A stretch of 64,000 nt of DNA, from NCBI GenBank assembly GCA_024103215.1, contig JAGFIY010000053.1, forward strand, positions 20,754-84,753. The letters run 5' to 3'. A program made the translations under genes and the position numbers. Below the pieces are notes generated by a model that did not search any database, was not told the DNA's origin, and saw only the letters and a list, made by a program, of their open reading frames with translations. Shown here piece after piece: positions 54,289 to 63,170 of the stretch. The stretch comes from Melioribacteraceae bacterium. GTDB taxonomy: Bacteria; Bacteroidota; Ignavibacteria; Ignavibacteriales; Melioribacteraceae. Each line of letters opens with the position of its first letter. The first letter of the stretch is position 1.

Positions 54289-55231
54289 ATTAATAATCGG
54301 TTCAAGAGCAAGTGAACTTGCACTTTGGCAAGCCAAATTTGTAAAACAAGGTGTAGAAAAACATCATAAGGATGTCGAAGTAAAAATCGAGATAGTAAAA
54401 ACAAAGGGAGATAAAATCCTTGATGTTGCACTATCGAAAATCGGCGACAAAGGTTTGTTCACAAAAGAACTTGAGATACTTCTACTTGAAGAAAAAATTG
54501 ATATTGCTGTTCATAGCTTAAAGGATCTTCAGACACAAATTCCTAAAGGTTTAAAGCTTGCTGCCGTAACAAAACGTCATCCCGTTGAGGATGTCATCAT
54601 TGCTCGTAAAAAAGGTACTGGAATTTTTGATCTTAGAGAAAATGCGGTTGTTGGAACAGGTTCATTAAGAAGAAAGTCGCAGTTGCTCCATCTTCGTCCC
54701 GATATTGTAACAGAAGAACTTCGCGGAAATGTTCCTACGAGAATAAAAAAATTTTTGGATTCAGATTGGGATGCAATAATACTTGCACGCGCCGGTGTGG
54801 AAAGACTAAAACTGAATAAATATATTTCTTCGATAATTGATAAGGAATTGATAGTCCCGGCTGTTGGTCAAGGTGCACTTGGGATTGAAATCAACAGCAA
54901 AAATAAATTTGCTTTCGAAGTTGTGCAATGTCTACACGATGTAAACACTTTTGAAGCAGTTACAGCCGAAAGAGCATTCTTGAAAGCTCTTGAAGGAGGC
55001 TGCCAGGTTCCGATTGGAGCCAATGCAGCGGTTAAGAGTAACGGTTTATATCTTGACGGATTTGTGGGATCGATTGACGGAACGATAACATTCCGAAAAA
55101 GAATTAAGGGTAAAAAATCCGAGGCGGAAAAATTGGGAAAGGAACTTGCAAAGGATATGAAAAAAGCCGGTGCCGGTAAAATATTAAAAGAAATTTTTAT
55201 GTTGTTAGAAAATAATGTTGAGAAAAATTAA
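54278..55231 (+). CDS. hemC: Hydroxymethylbilane synthase
   Basis: A 317-residue porphobilinogen deaminase that joins four porphobilinogens into hydroxymethylbilane. It shows IIGSRASELALWQA at the N-terminus, the catalytic Asp region DIAVHSLKDLQTQ, GTGSLRRKSQLLHLRPD, and the dipyrromethane-cofactor Cys242 in ALEGGCQVPIGANA, the same number as in E. coli. An ATG at 54254 is in frame, but TTG 54278 has AAGGA five bases upstream and gives the natural N-terminus (MKNKLIIGSRAS), so I use it. It overlaps hemA by 11 bases. Confidence 0.95.
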   Translation: MKNKLIIGSRASELALWQAKFVKQGVEKHHKDVEVKIEIVKTKGDKILDVALSKIGDKGLFTKELEILLLEEKIDIAVHSLKDLQTQIPKGLKLAAVTKRHPVEDVIIARKKGTGIFDLRENAVVGTGSLRRKSQLLHLRPDIVTEELRGNVPTRIKKFLDSDWDAIILARAGVERLKLNKYISSIIDKELIVPAVGQGALGIEINSKNKFAFEVVQCLHDVNTFEAVTAERAFLKALEGGCQVPIGANAAVKSNGLYLDGFVGSIDGTITFRKRIKGKKSEAEKLGKELAKDMKKAGAGKILKEIFMLLENNVEKN

Positions 55232-56000
55232 AAATAATTATCTCGTTATTACAAAGTCCGAAAACGACTTGTCGGATTGCTTAAAATATTTTGAAGAGGC
55301 TGGATTAAGAACTATTCCATTTCCTACCATTTCAATGTCACTTGCAACAGCAAGTCCGGAAATAGAAACAATGCTGAATAGAAATTATGATTATTTGATT
55401 TTCACTTCAGCGAATGCAGTCGAGTATTTTCTACTTCTTTTGAAAAAAATAGATATTGAATTGGATCTCGATTTGCCAAAAGTGATTGCTGTCGGTGATA
55501 AAACAAAAAATGTTTGCGAAAGCAATGGAATTAAAGTTGATTTGATTCCGGGAAAATATTCTGCTTTAGGAATTATCGAAGCACTTGGTAAAACTGAGAT
55601 TGAGGGAAAGAAATTTTTAATACCGCGTTCCTCATTAGCACCCGAAGTTATTGCGGATTTTATTACCTCGAAAAACGGAGAAGTATTTAACCCAGTTGTA
55701 TATGAAGTCAAAGTGAACGATGATCCATCACTAAAAGGAAAAATTGAATTCATAAATTCAGTTAAACCTGAGTTTTTCGTGTTTACAAGTCCATCGAGTT
55801 TTATAAATTTTAAAAAGCTGCTTAAAATTGAGAACACGCAAAAATATTTCGCAGATAAAATAATAGCGGCAATTGGTGATACAACAAAATCATCCGTCGA
55901 AAATAAAAATTTAAAAGTCGATTTCGTACCATCGAACTTTTCTTTGGAATTGTTGTTGAAAGAGTTTTCTGATTATATTAAACAAAATTTTGAATACTAA
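55215..56000 (+). CDS. hemD: Uroporphyrinogen-III synthase
   Basis: A 261-residue protein of the two-domain HemD fold, which closes hydroxymethylbilane with inversion of ring D. Sequence conservation in this family is low, but DYLIFTSANAVEYFLLLL (about 57-74), VIAVGDKTKNV, FVFTSPSSFINF (about 189-200) and IAAIGDTTKSSVE (about 216-228) are the recurring pieces. Its position between hemC and hemE makes the call firm. It overlaps hemC by 17 bases. Confidence 0.92.
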   Translation: MLRKIKNNYLVITKSENDLSDCLKYFEEAGLRTIPFPTISMSLATASPEIETMLNRNYDYLIFTSANAVEYFLLLLKKIDIELDLDLPKVIAVGDKTKNVCESNGIKVDLIPGKYSALGIIEALGKTEIEGKKFLIPRSSLAPEVIADFITSKNGEVFNPVVYEVKVNDDPSLKGKIEFINSVKPEFFVFTSPSSFINFKKLLKIENTQKYFADKIIAAIGDTTKSSVENKNLKVDFVPSNFSLELLLKEFSDYIKQNFEY

Positions 56001-56014
56001 TAAAGGAAAATAGT

Positions 56015-57064
56015 TTGAGTGAATTAAAAAATGATCTCTTCCTTAGGGCTTGTAAAAAACAGCCCGTTGAAAGAACCCCGATTTGGATAATGCGTCAGGC
56101 GGGAAGATATCTTCCCGAATATAGAGCTGTTAGAGAAAAAGCAGATTTCTTGACGATGTGCAAAACACCTGAGCTTTCCGCCGAAGTAACAATTCAACCA
56201 GTTGATTTGATTGGCGTAGATGCAGCAATTCTTTTTTCGGATATACTTGTAATTCCAGAAGCTATGGGGATGCAATTGGAGATGCACGAGGGCAAGGGAC
56301 CGGTTTTCCCTAGCCCGATAAGGGATGAAAAATCTGCCGACGAACTTTTAGATATTGATCCTTTTATGCACCTCAGTTATGTGCTTGATGCAGTTGCAGA
56401 AACTAAACGTGAGCTAAACGGAAGAGTTCCACTTATTGGTTTCAGCGGTTCACCATGGACTTTACTGACATATATGGTTGAAGGCAGAGGTTCAAAAAAT
56501 TTCGCAAAAGTAAAAAGTCTGATTTACAACAATCCAAAACTTGCTCATAAAATACTTGATAAACTTTCTAATGCAGTTGCAGGTTATCTTACAGCAAAAA
56601 TTGAAGTTGGTGTTGATGCGGTTCAAATTTTCGATACTTGGGGAGGAATTTTAGCTCCGGACGATTTTAAAGAATTTTCCCTTCAATATGTTGAGAAAAT
56701 TATTTCAAATATTTTCCGTAACGATGAACCGGTTATATATTTTCCAAAAGGTGTTCATCATAGTTTGATTGAAATCTCAAATTGCGGGGCTAATGTTATA
56801 GGTTTGGATTGGACTATGGATATCGGCGATGTAAGAAAAGTGATTGGCGATAAAGTAGCACTTCAAGGAAATATGGATCCAACTATACTTTATTCCCCTG
56901 AGGAAAAAATTAAGAAGGAAGCACTTAAAATTCTGGAATCATTTGGAGATGGCTCGGGACACGTTTTTAATCTTGGTCACGGAATTCTTCCCGATGTCGA
57001 ACCACAAAAAGCTAAGCACCTAGTTGATGTAATAAAAACAGAAAGTATAAAATTTCACAAATAG
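56015..57064 (+). CDS. hemE: Uroporphyrinogen decarboxylase
   Basis: A 349-residue cofactor-free decarboxylase that converts uroporphyrinogen III to coproporphyrinogen III. The signature WIMRQAGRYLPEYRAVREKA lies at residues 23-42 and contains the substrate-binding arginines; the catalytic Asp is in LFSDILVIPEAMGM, and the second signature is GFSGSPWTLLTYMVEG (about 142-157). Translation starts at TTG 56015, preceded by AAAGGA. It lies 14 bases after hemD. Confidence 0.96.
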   Translation: MSELKNDLFLRACKKQPVERTPIWIMRQAGRYLPEYRAVREKADFLTMCKTPELSAEVTIQPVDLIGVDAAILFSDILVIPEAMGMQLEMHEGKGPVFPSPIRDEKSADELLDIDPFMHLSYVLDAVAETKRELNGRVPLIGFSGSPWTLLTYMVEGRGSKNFAKVKSLIYNNPKLAHKILDKLSNAVAGYLTAKIEVGVDAVQIFDTWGGILAPDDFKEFSLQYVEKIISNIFRNDEPVIYFPKGVHHSLIEISNCGANVIGLDWTMDIGDVRKVIGDKVALQGNMDPTILYSPEEKIKKEALKILESFGDGSGHVFNLGHGILPDVEPQKAKHLVDVIKTESIKFHK

Positions 57065-57075
57065 AAAGAATAATC

Positions 57076-58452
57076 ATGCTTGATTTCAATATAGAGTTAA
57101 TAAAAAAATACGATAAACCTGGTCCCCGCTATACAAGTTATCCCACGGCACCGCATTTTAATGAATCATTTACACATGAGGAATATAAATCCGAGGTTAT
57201 TAAATCTAATGAAAAAGAAACTGCTCCGGATATCTCGCTTTATTTTCATATTCCTTTTTGTGATACGCTATGTTATTTCTGTGGCTGCAATATGCTTATT
57301 ACAAGAAATAGAGAAAGAATAAAAATATATACCGATTACATTAAAAAGGAAATTGATCTATTAAATGCTGCACTTAAAGACAGCCGCCAAGTCTCACAGA
57401 TTCACTGGGGCGGCGGAACGCCCACACACTTAAATCCCGATGAGATTGTTGATCTTATTTCTTACATCAATAACTCATTTCACATTAAAACTGATGCGGA
57501 AGAAGGATGCGAAATTGATCCGCGAGGATTAACTAAGGAACACCTTGCTGCCTTACGAAAAGGCGGCTTCAACAGAATCAGTATGGGAGTTCAGGACATA
57601 AACGAGAAAGTGCAAACCGCCGTAAATAGAATTCAACCAGAAGAGATGACAAGACAAGTCGTTCAATGGGTTAGAGAACTTGAATTCGAAAGTATAAATC
57701 TTGATCTAATGTACGGGCTGCCTTTCCAAACAACTAAAGATTTTGAAAAAACAGTTGATACTATAATCGATATATCTCCGGATAGAATTGCAGTATTTAA
57801 TTATGCTCATGTTCCCTGGCTTAAAAAACATATGGAATTGATTAAACCGGAAGATCTTCCTTCACCGGAAGAAAAACTTCAAATTCTTAAAATGACCTCC
57901 GAAAAATTAACTGACGCAGGTTATGTGTTTATCGGGATGGATCATTTTGCCAAACCGGAAGACGATTTAGCTGTTGCTCTCCGAGAAAAGAAACTCTATA
58001 GAAATTTTCAAGGTTACAGTACAAATGCCGGGGCTCACCTGTACGGATTAGGCATAACAAGCATCGGTCAATTGGATAGAATTTATGCACAAAACTATAA
58101 GACGGAAAAAGACTACTTTGAAGCTCTTGATAAAACCCGCTTCCCTATTGCGAAAGGATATTACCTAAGCGATGACGATCTTCTCCGCCGGTATGTCATT
58201 ATGAAAATTATGTGCGACTTCGAACTTGATTTTTCAAAAGTGGAAAATAAATTCAATATCAATTTCGAAGAGTATTTTGCCTGGGGACTTAAAAACTTGA
58301 ACGGAATGATTGACGATAATCTCCTGAAAATCGAAAACAGAAAAATTATTGTTTCCGATCTTGGAAGATTATTAATCAGAAATATTGCTATGAATTTCGA
58401 CGGCTATCTTGAACGGAATGCCGACACAACACGTTATTCAAGAACAGTTTAA
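57076..58452 (+). CDS. hemN: Oxygen-independent coproporphyrinogen III oxidase
   Basis: A 458-residue radical-SAM enzyme that decarboxylates coproporphyrinogen III to protoporphyrinogen IX without oxygen. The iron-sulfur motif C-x3-C-x2-C is Cys62, Cys66, Cys69 (PFCDTLCYFCGCN), at the same positions as in E. coli HemN; HWGGGTPTHLNPDE (about 111-124) binds SAM. The N-terminal IKKYDKPGPRYTSYPTAPHF segment distinguishes true HemN from HemW. It suits an anaerobe or facultative anaerobe. Confidence 0.96.
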   Translation: MLDFNIELIKKYDKPGPRYTSYPTAPHFNESFTHEEYKSEVIKSNEKETAPDISLYFHIPFCDTLCYFCGCNMLITRNRERIKIYTDYIKKEIDLLNAALKDSRQVSQIHWGGGTPTHLNPDEIVDLISYINNSFHIKTDAEEGCEIDPRGLTKEHLAALRKGGFNRISMGVQDINEKVQTAVNRIQPEEMTRQVVQWVRELEFESINLDLMYGLPFQTTKDFEKTVDTIIDISPDRIAVFNYAHVPWLKKHMELIKPEDLPSPEEKLQILKMTSEKLTDAGYVFIGMDHFAKPEDDLAVALREKKLYRNFQGYSTNAGAHLYGLGITSIGQLDRIYAQNYKTEKDYFEALDKTRFPIAKGYYLSDDDLLRRYVIMKIMCDFELDFSKVENKFNINFEEYFAWGLKNLNGMIDDNLLKIENRKIIVSDLGRLLIRNIAMNFDGYLERNADTTRYSRTV

Positions 58453-58469
58453 TTAAGAAAGGAATTTTT

Positions 58470-59438
58470 GTGACTAATATCGGAGTTGTACTTTTTAATT
58501 TGGGCGGACCGGATTCACTCGAAGCAATCGAACCGTTTTTGTATAATCTTTTTTCTGATCCCGATATTTTTAATATACCGATCGGACAAAAGTTGTTCGC
58601 AAAAATTATTTCAAACAGAAGAGCTCCAAAAGTTCAGGAAGAATATAAACTTATCGGCGGAAAATCACCTATCAACGAATGGACTGAACTTCAGCGCGAT
58701 ATGCTTGAAAGAATGTTGAATGAAAATACAGATTATAAGTTTACTGTAATAACCGCAATGCGTTACTGGAAACCTCTCATAAGAGATATTGCAAAGGAAA
58801 AAATATTCGAAGATTTCGACAAAATTATTATGCTTCCATTGTATCCTCATTATTCGATTACTACCACAGGTTCATCGTTCAATGAATGGAACCGTTATTA
58901 TGAAGGAGATAATTCGAAACTAATTTTTATAAATAACTATCCGGGAAACACATTGTATATAAAAGCATTGAATCAAAGAATCGATGAGACATTAAAGAAG
59001 TTTCCCGAACAGATTCGTGACAATGTGCAGTTAGTATTCAGTGCTCACGGAACTCCGGTGAGTTTAGTAAAAAAAGGTGATCCTTACAACGAACATATTA
59101 AACAGACAGTTAAAGCTGTTATGAATCAGAGAAATTACAGTCACGATCATCACCTTTGTTATCAAAGTAAAGTTGGTCCTGTAAAATGGCTTGAACCGGC
59201 CACAGATACTATGATAGAAAAATTATCTAATGAGGGGAAAAAACATCTACTAATTATTCCGATAAGTTTCGTTTCGGATCACGTGGAAACTTTATTCGAG
59301 CTTGATATAGAATATCGTCACGTTGCTGACGAATGCGGAATTGAAAATTATATTGTAATGGAAGGCTTAAACGATTCACCGCTTTTTATAGATGCACTAA
59401 AAGAAGAAACAATTAAAGCGATTAAAAATAAAAAATGA
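58470..59438 (+). CDS. hemH: Ferrochelatase
   Basis: A 322-residue enzyme that inserts ferrous iron into the porphyrin. The N-terminal GVVLFNLGGPDSLEAIEPFL, the PLYPHYSITTTGSSFNEW region and the catalytic-site histidine in VFSAHGTPVSLVKKGDPY are diagnostic, as is WLEPATDTMIEKL near the C-terminal third. Translation starts at GTG 58470, with GAAAGGA eight bases upstream. Its stop overlaps the start of the oxidase gene by four bases (ATGA), so these two steps are coupled. Confidence 0.95.
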   Translation: MTNIGVVLFNLGGPDSLEAIEPFLYNLFSDPDIFNIPIGQKLFAKIISNRRAPKVQEEYKLIGGKSPINEWTELQRDMLERMLNENTDYKFTVITAMRYWKPLIRDIAKEKIFEDFDKIIMLPLYPHYSITTTGSSFNEWNRYYEGDNSKLIFINNYPGNTLYIKALNQRIDETLKKFPEQIRDNVQLVFSAHGTPVSLVKKGDPYNEHIKQTVKAVMNQRNYSHDHHLCYQSKVGPVKWLEPATDTMIEKLSNEGKKHLLIIPISFVSDHVETLFELDIEYRHVADECGIENYIVMEGLNDSPLFIDALKEETIKAIKNKK

Positions 59439-60814
59439 ATTCAAAAGTTATAATTATAGGTGCCGGAATATCAGGACTTGCAACTGCCTTTTGGCTTAAA
59501 GAAAAAGGTGTTGAAGTTAAAGTGTTGGAATCCCGAAGCGAACCAGGCGGCGCAATGCGTACATCTTTTGAGAACAATTATCTCATAGATTATGGTCCCA
59601 ACAGCGGGTTGGAAACAACACCGTTAATAAAAAAGCTTGTTGATAAAATCGGGATGAGCGATCAGATGATCTATGCAAACGAAACTTCGAACAAGCGATA
59701 CATATACCGGAACAATAAGCTTCATGCTCTTCCTACTTCCGCGCACGCATTCATCAAAACAAAACTCTTCTCGTTGAAGGGAAAATTAAGAGTAATGAAA
59801 GAACCCTTTGTCGGAAGAAGCGATGACGGATATTATCAATCACTCGGTAGTTTTGTTGAGAGAAGACTTGGTAAAGAGTTCTTGGATTTTGCAATTGATC
59901 CTTTTGTATCAGGTGTGTTTGCCGGGGATCCGATGAAGCTTAGTGTAAAATCAGCATTCCCAAAACTTTACGCACTTGAAGAAAACTACGGCGGCTTAGT
60001 TAAAGGAATGATTAAGGGGGCAAAAGAAAGGAAAAAACGCGCTGAAGAATCAAAGCAAAGTGCAAGGATGTTCTCGTTCAAAAATGGTATGCAGTCTTTT
60101 CCAAACGCGATTGCACAAATGATCGGAGATGATTTAATCTACAACACTGAAATTAAGCAGATTAAAAGAGTAGCTAATAAATTTTCTGTGACTTTTGCAA
60201 CTAATGGAATAGAAAAAAATCTTGAGACCGATACGGTCTTCTCGACGGTTCCTTCGTATAAAGCAGCAAACCTTTTCGGTTACTTAGATGAAGAACTTGA
60301 ACAAAAATTGAACTCAATTATTTATCCGCCGGTTATGCTTCTTTATCTCGGTTACGATAAATCACAAATAAGCCAGCCTTTGGACGGATTCGGATTTCTT
60401 ATTCCATCTAAAGAAAAGAAAAATTTTCTAGGAGCAATATGGAGTTCTACCATCTTTGAAAATCGTTCGCCGGAAGGAAAAGCTTCGTTTTCTTTATTTA
60501 TCGGCGGCGCAAGAAGAATGGAATTAAACAGCAGCGAAAATAAACAAACAATTGAAAATGCTATTAGAGATTTCAGTGAAATAATGGGTATAACAGGCGA
60601 ACCGGAATTTCTTAAATATAAATTCTGGCAAAACGCAATTCCGCAATACAACGTTGGTTATGTAGAGTATGAAAATTATTTCGAAAAATTTGAGAATGAA
60701 AATCCCGGTATTTTTCTCGGGGGGAACTACCGCGGCGGAATTTCTGTAGGCGACTGCGTAAAAAATTCTGAAATAAACTCGGACAAAATTTTAAAATATT
60801 TAAATAGAAGTTGA
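59435..60814 (+). CDS. hemY: Protoporphyrinogen oxidase, FAD type (HemY/PgoX)
   Basis: A 459-residue FAD enzyme for the six-electron oxidation of protoporphyrinogen IX, or of coproporphyrinogen in some bacteria. The dinucleotide motif [20 protein letters not shown] (5-24), [13 protein letters not shown] (32-44) and the central [30 protein letters not shown] segment (about 132-161) identify the HemY type, and the C-terminus ends with the FAD-contacting [15 protein letters not shown]. Characterised HemY enzymes use oxygen as acceptor, which contrasts with the oxygen-independent HemN in the same operon. Confidence 0.93.
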   Translation: MNSKVIIIGAGISGLATAFWLKEKGVEVKVLESRSEPGGAMRTSFENNYLIDYGPNSGLETTPLIKKLVDKIGMSDQMIYANETSNKRYIYRNNKLHALPTSAHAFIKTKLFSLKGKLRVMKEPFVGRSDDGYYQSLGSFVERRLGKEFLDFAIDPFVSGVFAGDPMKLSVKSAFPKLYALEENYGGLVKGMIKGAKERKKRAEESKQSARMFSFKNGMQSFPNAIAQMIGDDLIYNTEIKQIKRVANKFSVTFATNGIEKNLETDTVFSTVPSYKAANLFGYLDEELEQKLNSIIYPPVMLLYLGYDKSQISQPLDGFGFLIPSKEKKNFLGAIWSSTIFENRSPEGKASFSLFIGGARRMELNSSENKQTIENAIRDFSEIMGITGEPEFLKYKFWQNAIPQYNVGYVEYENYFEKFENENPGIFLGGNYRGGISVGDCVKNSEINSDKILKYLNRS

Positions 60815-60821
60815 GGTTTAT

Positions 60822-61805
60822 ATGGCAATTTATCCTGCTAAAAGATTAAGAAGATTACGATACAATCCGATTGTAAGAGATTTGATAAGAGAAACCATAC
60901 TTCATAAATCGGATTTAATTTATCCGCTTTTTGTTAGACACGGGAACAATATTAAAAATGAAATCAAATCGATGCCAGGTGTTTATCAATTCTCAATCGA
61001 TAAACTTGTTGATGAGTGTAAGGAACTTGTGGAATTAGGTATTCCCGCAATTATTCTGTTTGGAATTCCTGAACATAAAGACGAACACGGTTCCGAAGCT
61101 TATTCTCCCGATGGGATTATTCAGCAAGCAGTACGTGCGATTAAAGCCGAAGTAAAAGATCTGCTTGTTATAACTGATGTTTGCCTATGCGAATATACAT
61201 CTCACGGTCATTGCGGGGTTTTGGACGGCGAAAATATACTGAACGATGAAACAGTTTCCCTGCTTGCTAAAGAAGCCGTAACACATGCCGAAGCCGGCGC
61301 GGATATGATAGCTCCTTCCGATATGATGGACGGAAGAGTTGTTTCTATAAGAAAAGCTTTGGACTATAAAGGATTTCAGCATATCCCGATAATGAGTTAT
61401 GCAGTTAAATACGCTTCGGGATTTTACGGACCATTTAGAGAAGCGGCGGAATCCACGCCTTCCTTCGGCGATAGAAGGTCGCATCAAATGGATATAGCTA
61501 ATACAAATGAAGCGATAAGAGAAGCAGAATCAGATATCGAAGAAGGCGCAGATATAATAATGGTTAAACCCGCCGGAGCTTATCTCGATGTAATCCACAG
61601 AGTAAAAGAAAAATTCGGAATGCCTACAGCCGCATATCAAGTGAGCGGAGAATATTCTATGATTAAAGCTGCCGGACGGCTTGGGTGGATAGATGAACAT
61701 AGGGTTATTGAAGAATCATTAATTGCAATTAAACGAGCAGGTGCGGATATGATTTTAACTTATTTTGCAAAAGAAGCTGCAAAAATGATTGATAGTAGAA
61801 AATAG
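60822..61805 (+). CDS. hemB: Delta-aminolevulinic acid dehydratase (porphobilinogen synthase)
   Basis: A 327-residue enzyme that condenses two 5-aminolevulinate molecules to porphobilinogen. The zinc-site cysteines appear in [15 protein letters not shown] (about 119-133), the two Schiff-base lysines in [15 protein letters not shown] and [13 protein letters not shown], and DMMDGRV is conserved. The cysteine-rich site marks a zinc-dependent rather than magnesium-only form. It follows the oxidase gene by seven bases. Confidence 0.96.
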   Translation: MAIYPAKRLRRLRYNPIVRDLIRETILHKSDLIYPLFVRHGNNIKNEIKSMPGVYQFSIDKLVDECKELVELGIPAIILFGIPEHKDEHGSEAYSPDGIIQQAVRAIKAEVKDLLVITDVCLCEYTSHGHCGVLDGENILNDETVSLLAKEAVTHAEAGADMIAPSDMMDGRVVSIRKALDYKGFQHIPIMSYAVKYASGFYGPFREAAESTPSFGDRRSHQMDIANTNEAIREAESDIEEGADIIMVKPAGAYLDVIHRVKEKFGMPTAAYQVSGEYSMIKAAGRLGWIDEHRVIEESLIAIKRAGADMILTYFAKEAAKMIDSRK

Positions 61806-61816
61806 ACGGAGATTAT

Positions 61817-63106
61817 ATGAAAACCACTAAAAGCGAAAAACTTTTTATTGAAGCACAAAAATACATACCCGGCGGAGTTAATTCCCCGGTTAGAGCGTTT
61901 AAGTCAGTCGGCGGCAATCCGTTGTTTATAACCTCAGGAAACGGATCTAAGTTGATTGATGCTGATGGCAACGAGTATATTGATTATATCGGGAGTTGGG
62001 GACCGCACCTCTTTGGTCATAATCCCCAGTTTATAAAAGAAGCATTATTGGAACAAATTGAAAACGGCGTGAGTTTCGGAGCCCCAACCGAACTTGAAAT
62101 TAAGATGGCTGAACTTATCGTTGAACTTGTCCCTTCTGTAGAACTTGTACGAATGGTAAACAGCGGAACCGAAGCAACAATGAGCGCAATTAGAGCAGCA
62201 CGTGGTTACACAGGAAAGGAAAAATTTATAAAATTCGAAGGATGTTATCATGGACACGCTGATTACTTTTTAATAAAAGCAGGTTCGGGGGCTTTGACTC
62301 TCGGCGTTCCTACAAGTCCGGGTGTCACTAAAGGAAACGCACGGGACACATTGACCGCTGACTATAATGACATAACTTCTGTTAAAAAATTAATTGCCGC
62401 AAACAGAAATGAGATTGCAGCAATTATTATTGAACCTATTGCAGGCAATATGGGTGTTATACCTTCAGATAAAGAATTTTTGATCGAGCTGCGTGAAATC
62501 TGCACGAGGGAATATATTGTGTTGATCTTTGACGAAGTTATGACCGGATTCAGAGTTGCTAAAGGCGGTGCACAAGAAGTGCTTGGAATTACTCCCGATT
62601 TATCGACTTTCGGAAAAATAATTGGGGGCGGACTTCCCGTTGGAGCTTTCGGCGGGAAAAAAGAAATTATGGAAAAAATTGCACCAAGCGGACCTGTATA
62701 TCAAGCCGGAACTTTAAGCGGAAATCCTTTGGCAATGTCTGCCGGTTATGCTGCTCTAAAATATATTAAAGATAATCCAGGCATTTATAACACACTTGAA
62801 GAAAAATCAAAATATTTAGAAGAAGGATTTAAGAATAATTTAAAATCATTGAAGAAAAATTACTTTATGACTCGAGCCGGATCAATGAGCTGTATGTTTT
62901 TTACGGAAGATAATGTAAATGATTTTAATTCCGCAGTTAAATCCGATACAACGAAATACGGAAAGTATTTTCACGAAATGTTGAGGCGGGGAATATATCT
63001 TGCACCGGCTCAGTTTGAAGCAGTGTTTGTATCAAGTGCTCACACAAAAGAAGATTTGGATAAAACAATTACAGCCCATTATGAAGCACTGAAAGAAGTT
63101 GAATGA
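61817..63106 (+). CDS. hemL: Glutamate-1-semialdehyde 2,1-aminomutase
   Basis: A 429-residue PLP enzyme that moves the amino group of glutamate-1-semialdehyde to give 5-aminolevulinate. The N-terminal IPGGVNSPVRAFKSVGG is diagnostic; MVNSGTEATMSAIRAARGYTG and LIFDEVMTGFRVAKGGAQ bind the cofactor, and Lys267 (STFGKIIGGGLPVGAFGG) forms the Schiff base. It is the last gene of the haem operon, and with hemA it completes the C5 route. Confidence 0.96.
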   Translation: MKTTKSEKLFIEAQKYIPGGVNSPVRAFKSVGGNPLFITSGNGSKLIDADGNEYIDYIGSWGPHLFGHNPQFIKEALLEQIENGVSFGAPTELEIKMAELIVELVPSVELVRMVNSGTEATMSAIRAARGYTGKEKFIKFEGCYHGHADYFLIKAGSGALTLGVPTSPGVTKGNARDTLTADYNDITSVKKLIAANRNEIAAIIIEPIAGNMGVIPSDKEFLIELREICTREYIVLIFDEVMTGFRVAKGGAQEVLGITPDLSTFGKIIGGGLPVGAFGGKKEIMEKIAPSGPVYQAGTLSGNPLAMSAGYAALKYIKDNPGIYNTLEEKSKYLEEGFKNNLKSLKKNYFMTRAGSMSCMFFTEDNVNDFNSAVKSDTTKYGKYFHEMLRRGIYLAPAQFEAVFVSSAHTKEDLDKTITAHYEALKEVE

Positions 63107-63145
63107 GAAAACTGATATTATGAGAAAAGATTTAGGAATTTAAAA

Positions 63146-63170
63146 ATAAACTAATTTGATTAGAGTTTAT
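63146..63170. terminator. Weak AT-rich hairpin between convergent genes
   Basis: ATAAACT at 63146-63152 pairs with AGTTTAT at 63164-63170, with an inner AAT/ATT pair. It lies between hemL and the convergent type IX protein gene, and overlaps the latter's stop codon. It is AT-only apart from one GC pair and has no long T-run, so termination is a guess from position. Confidence 0.25.
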
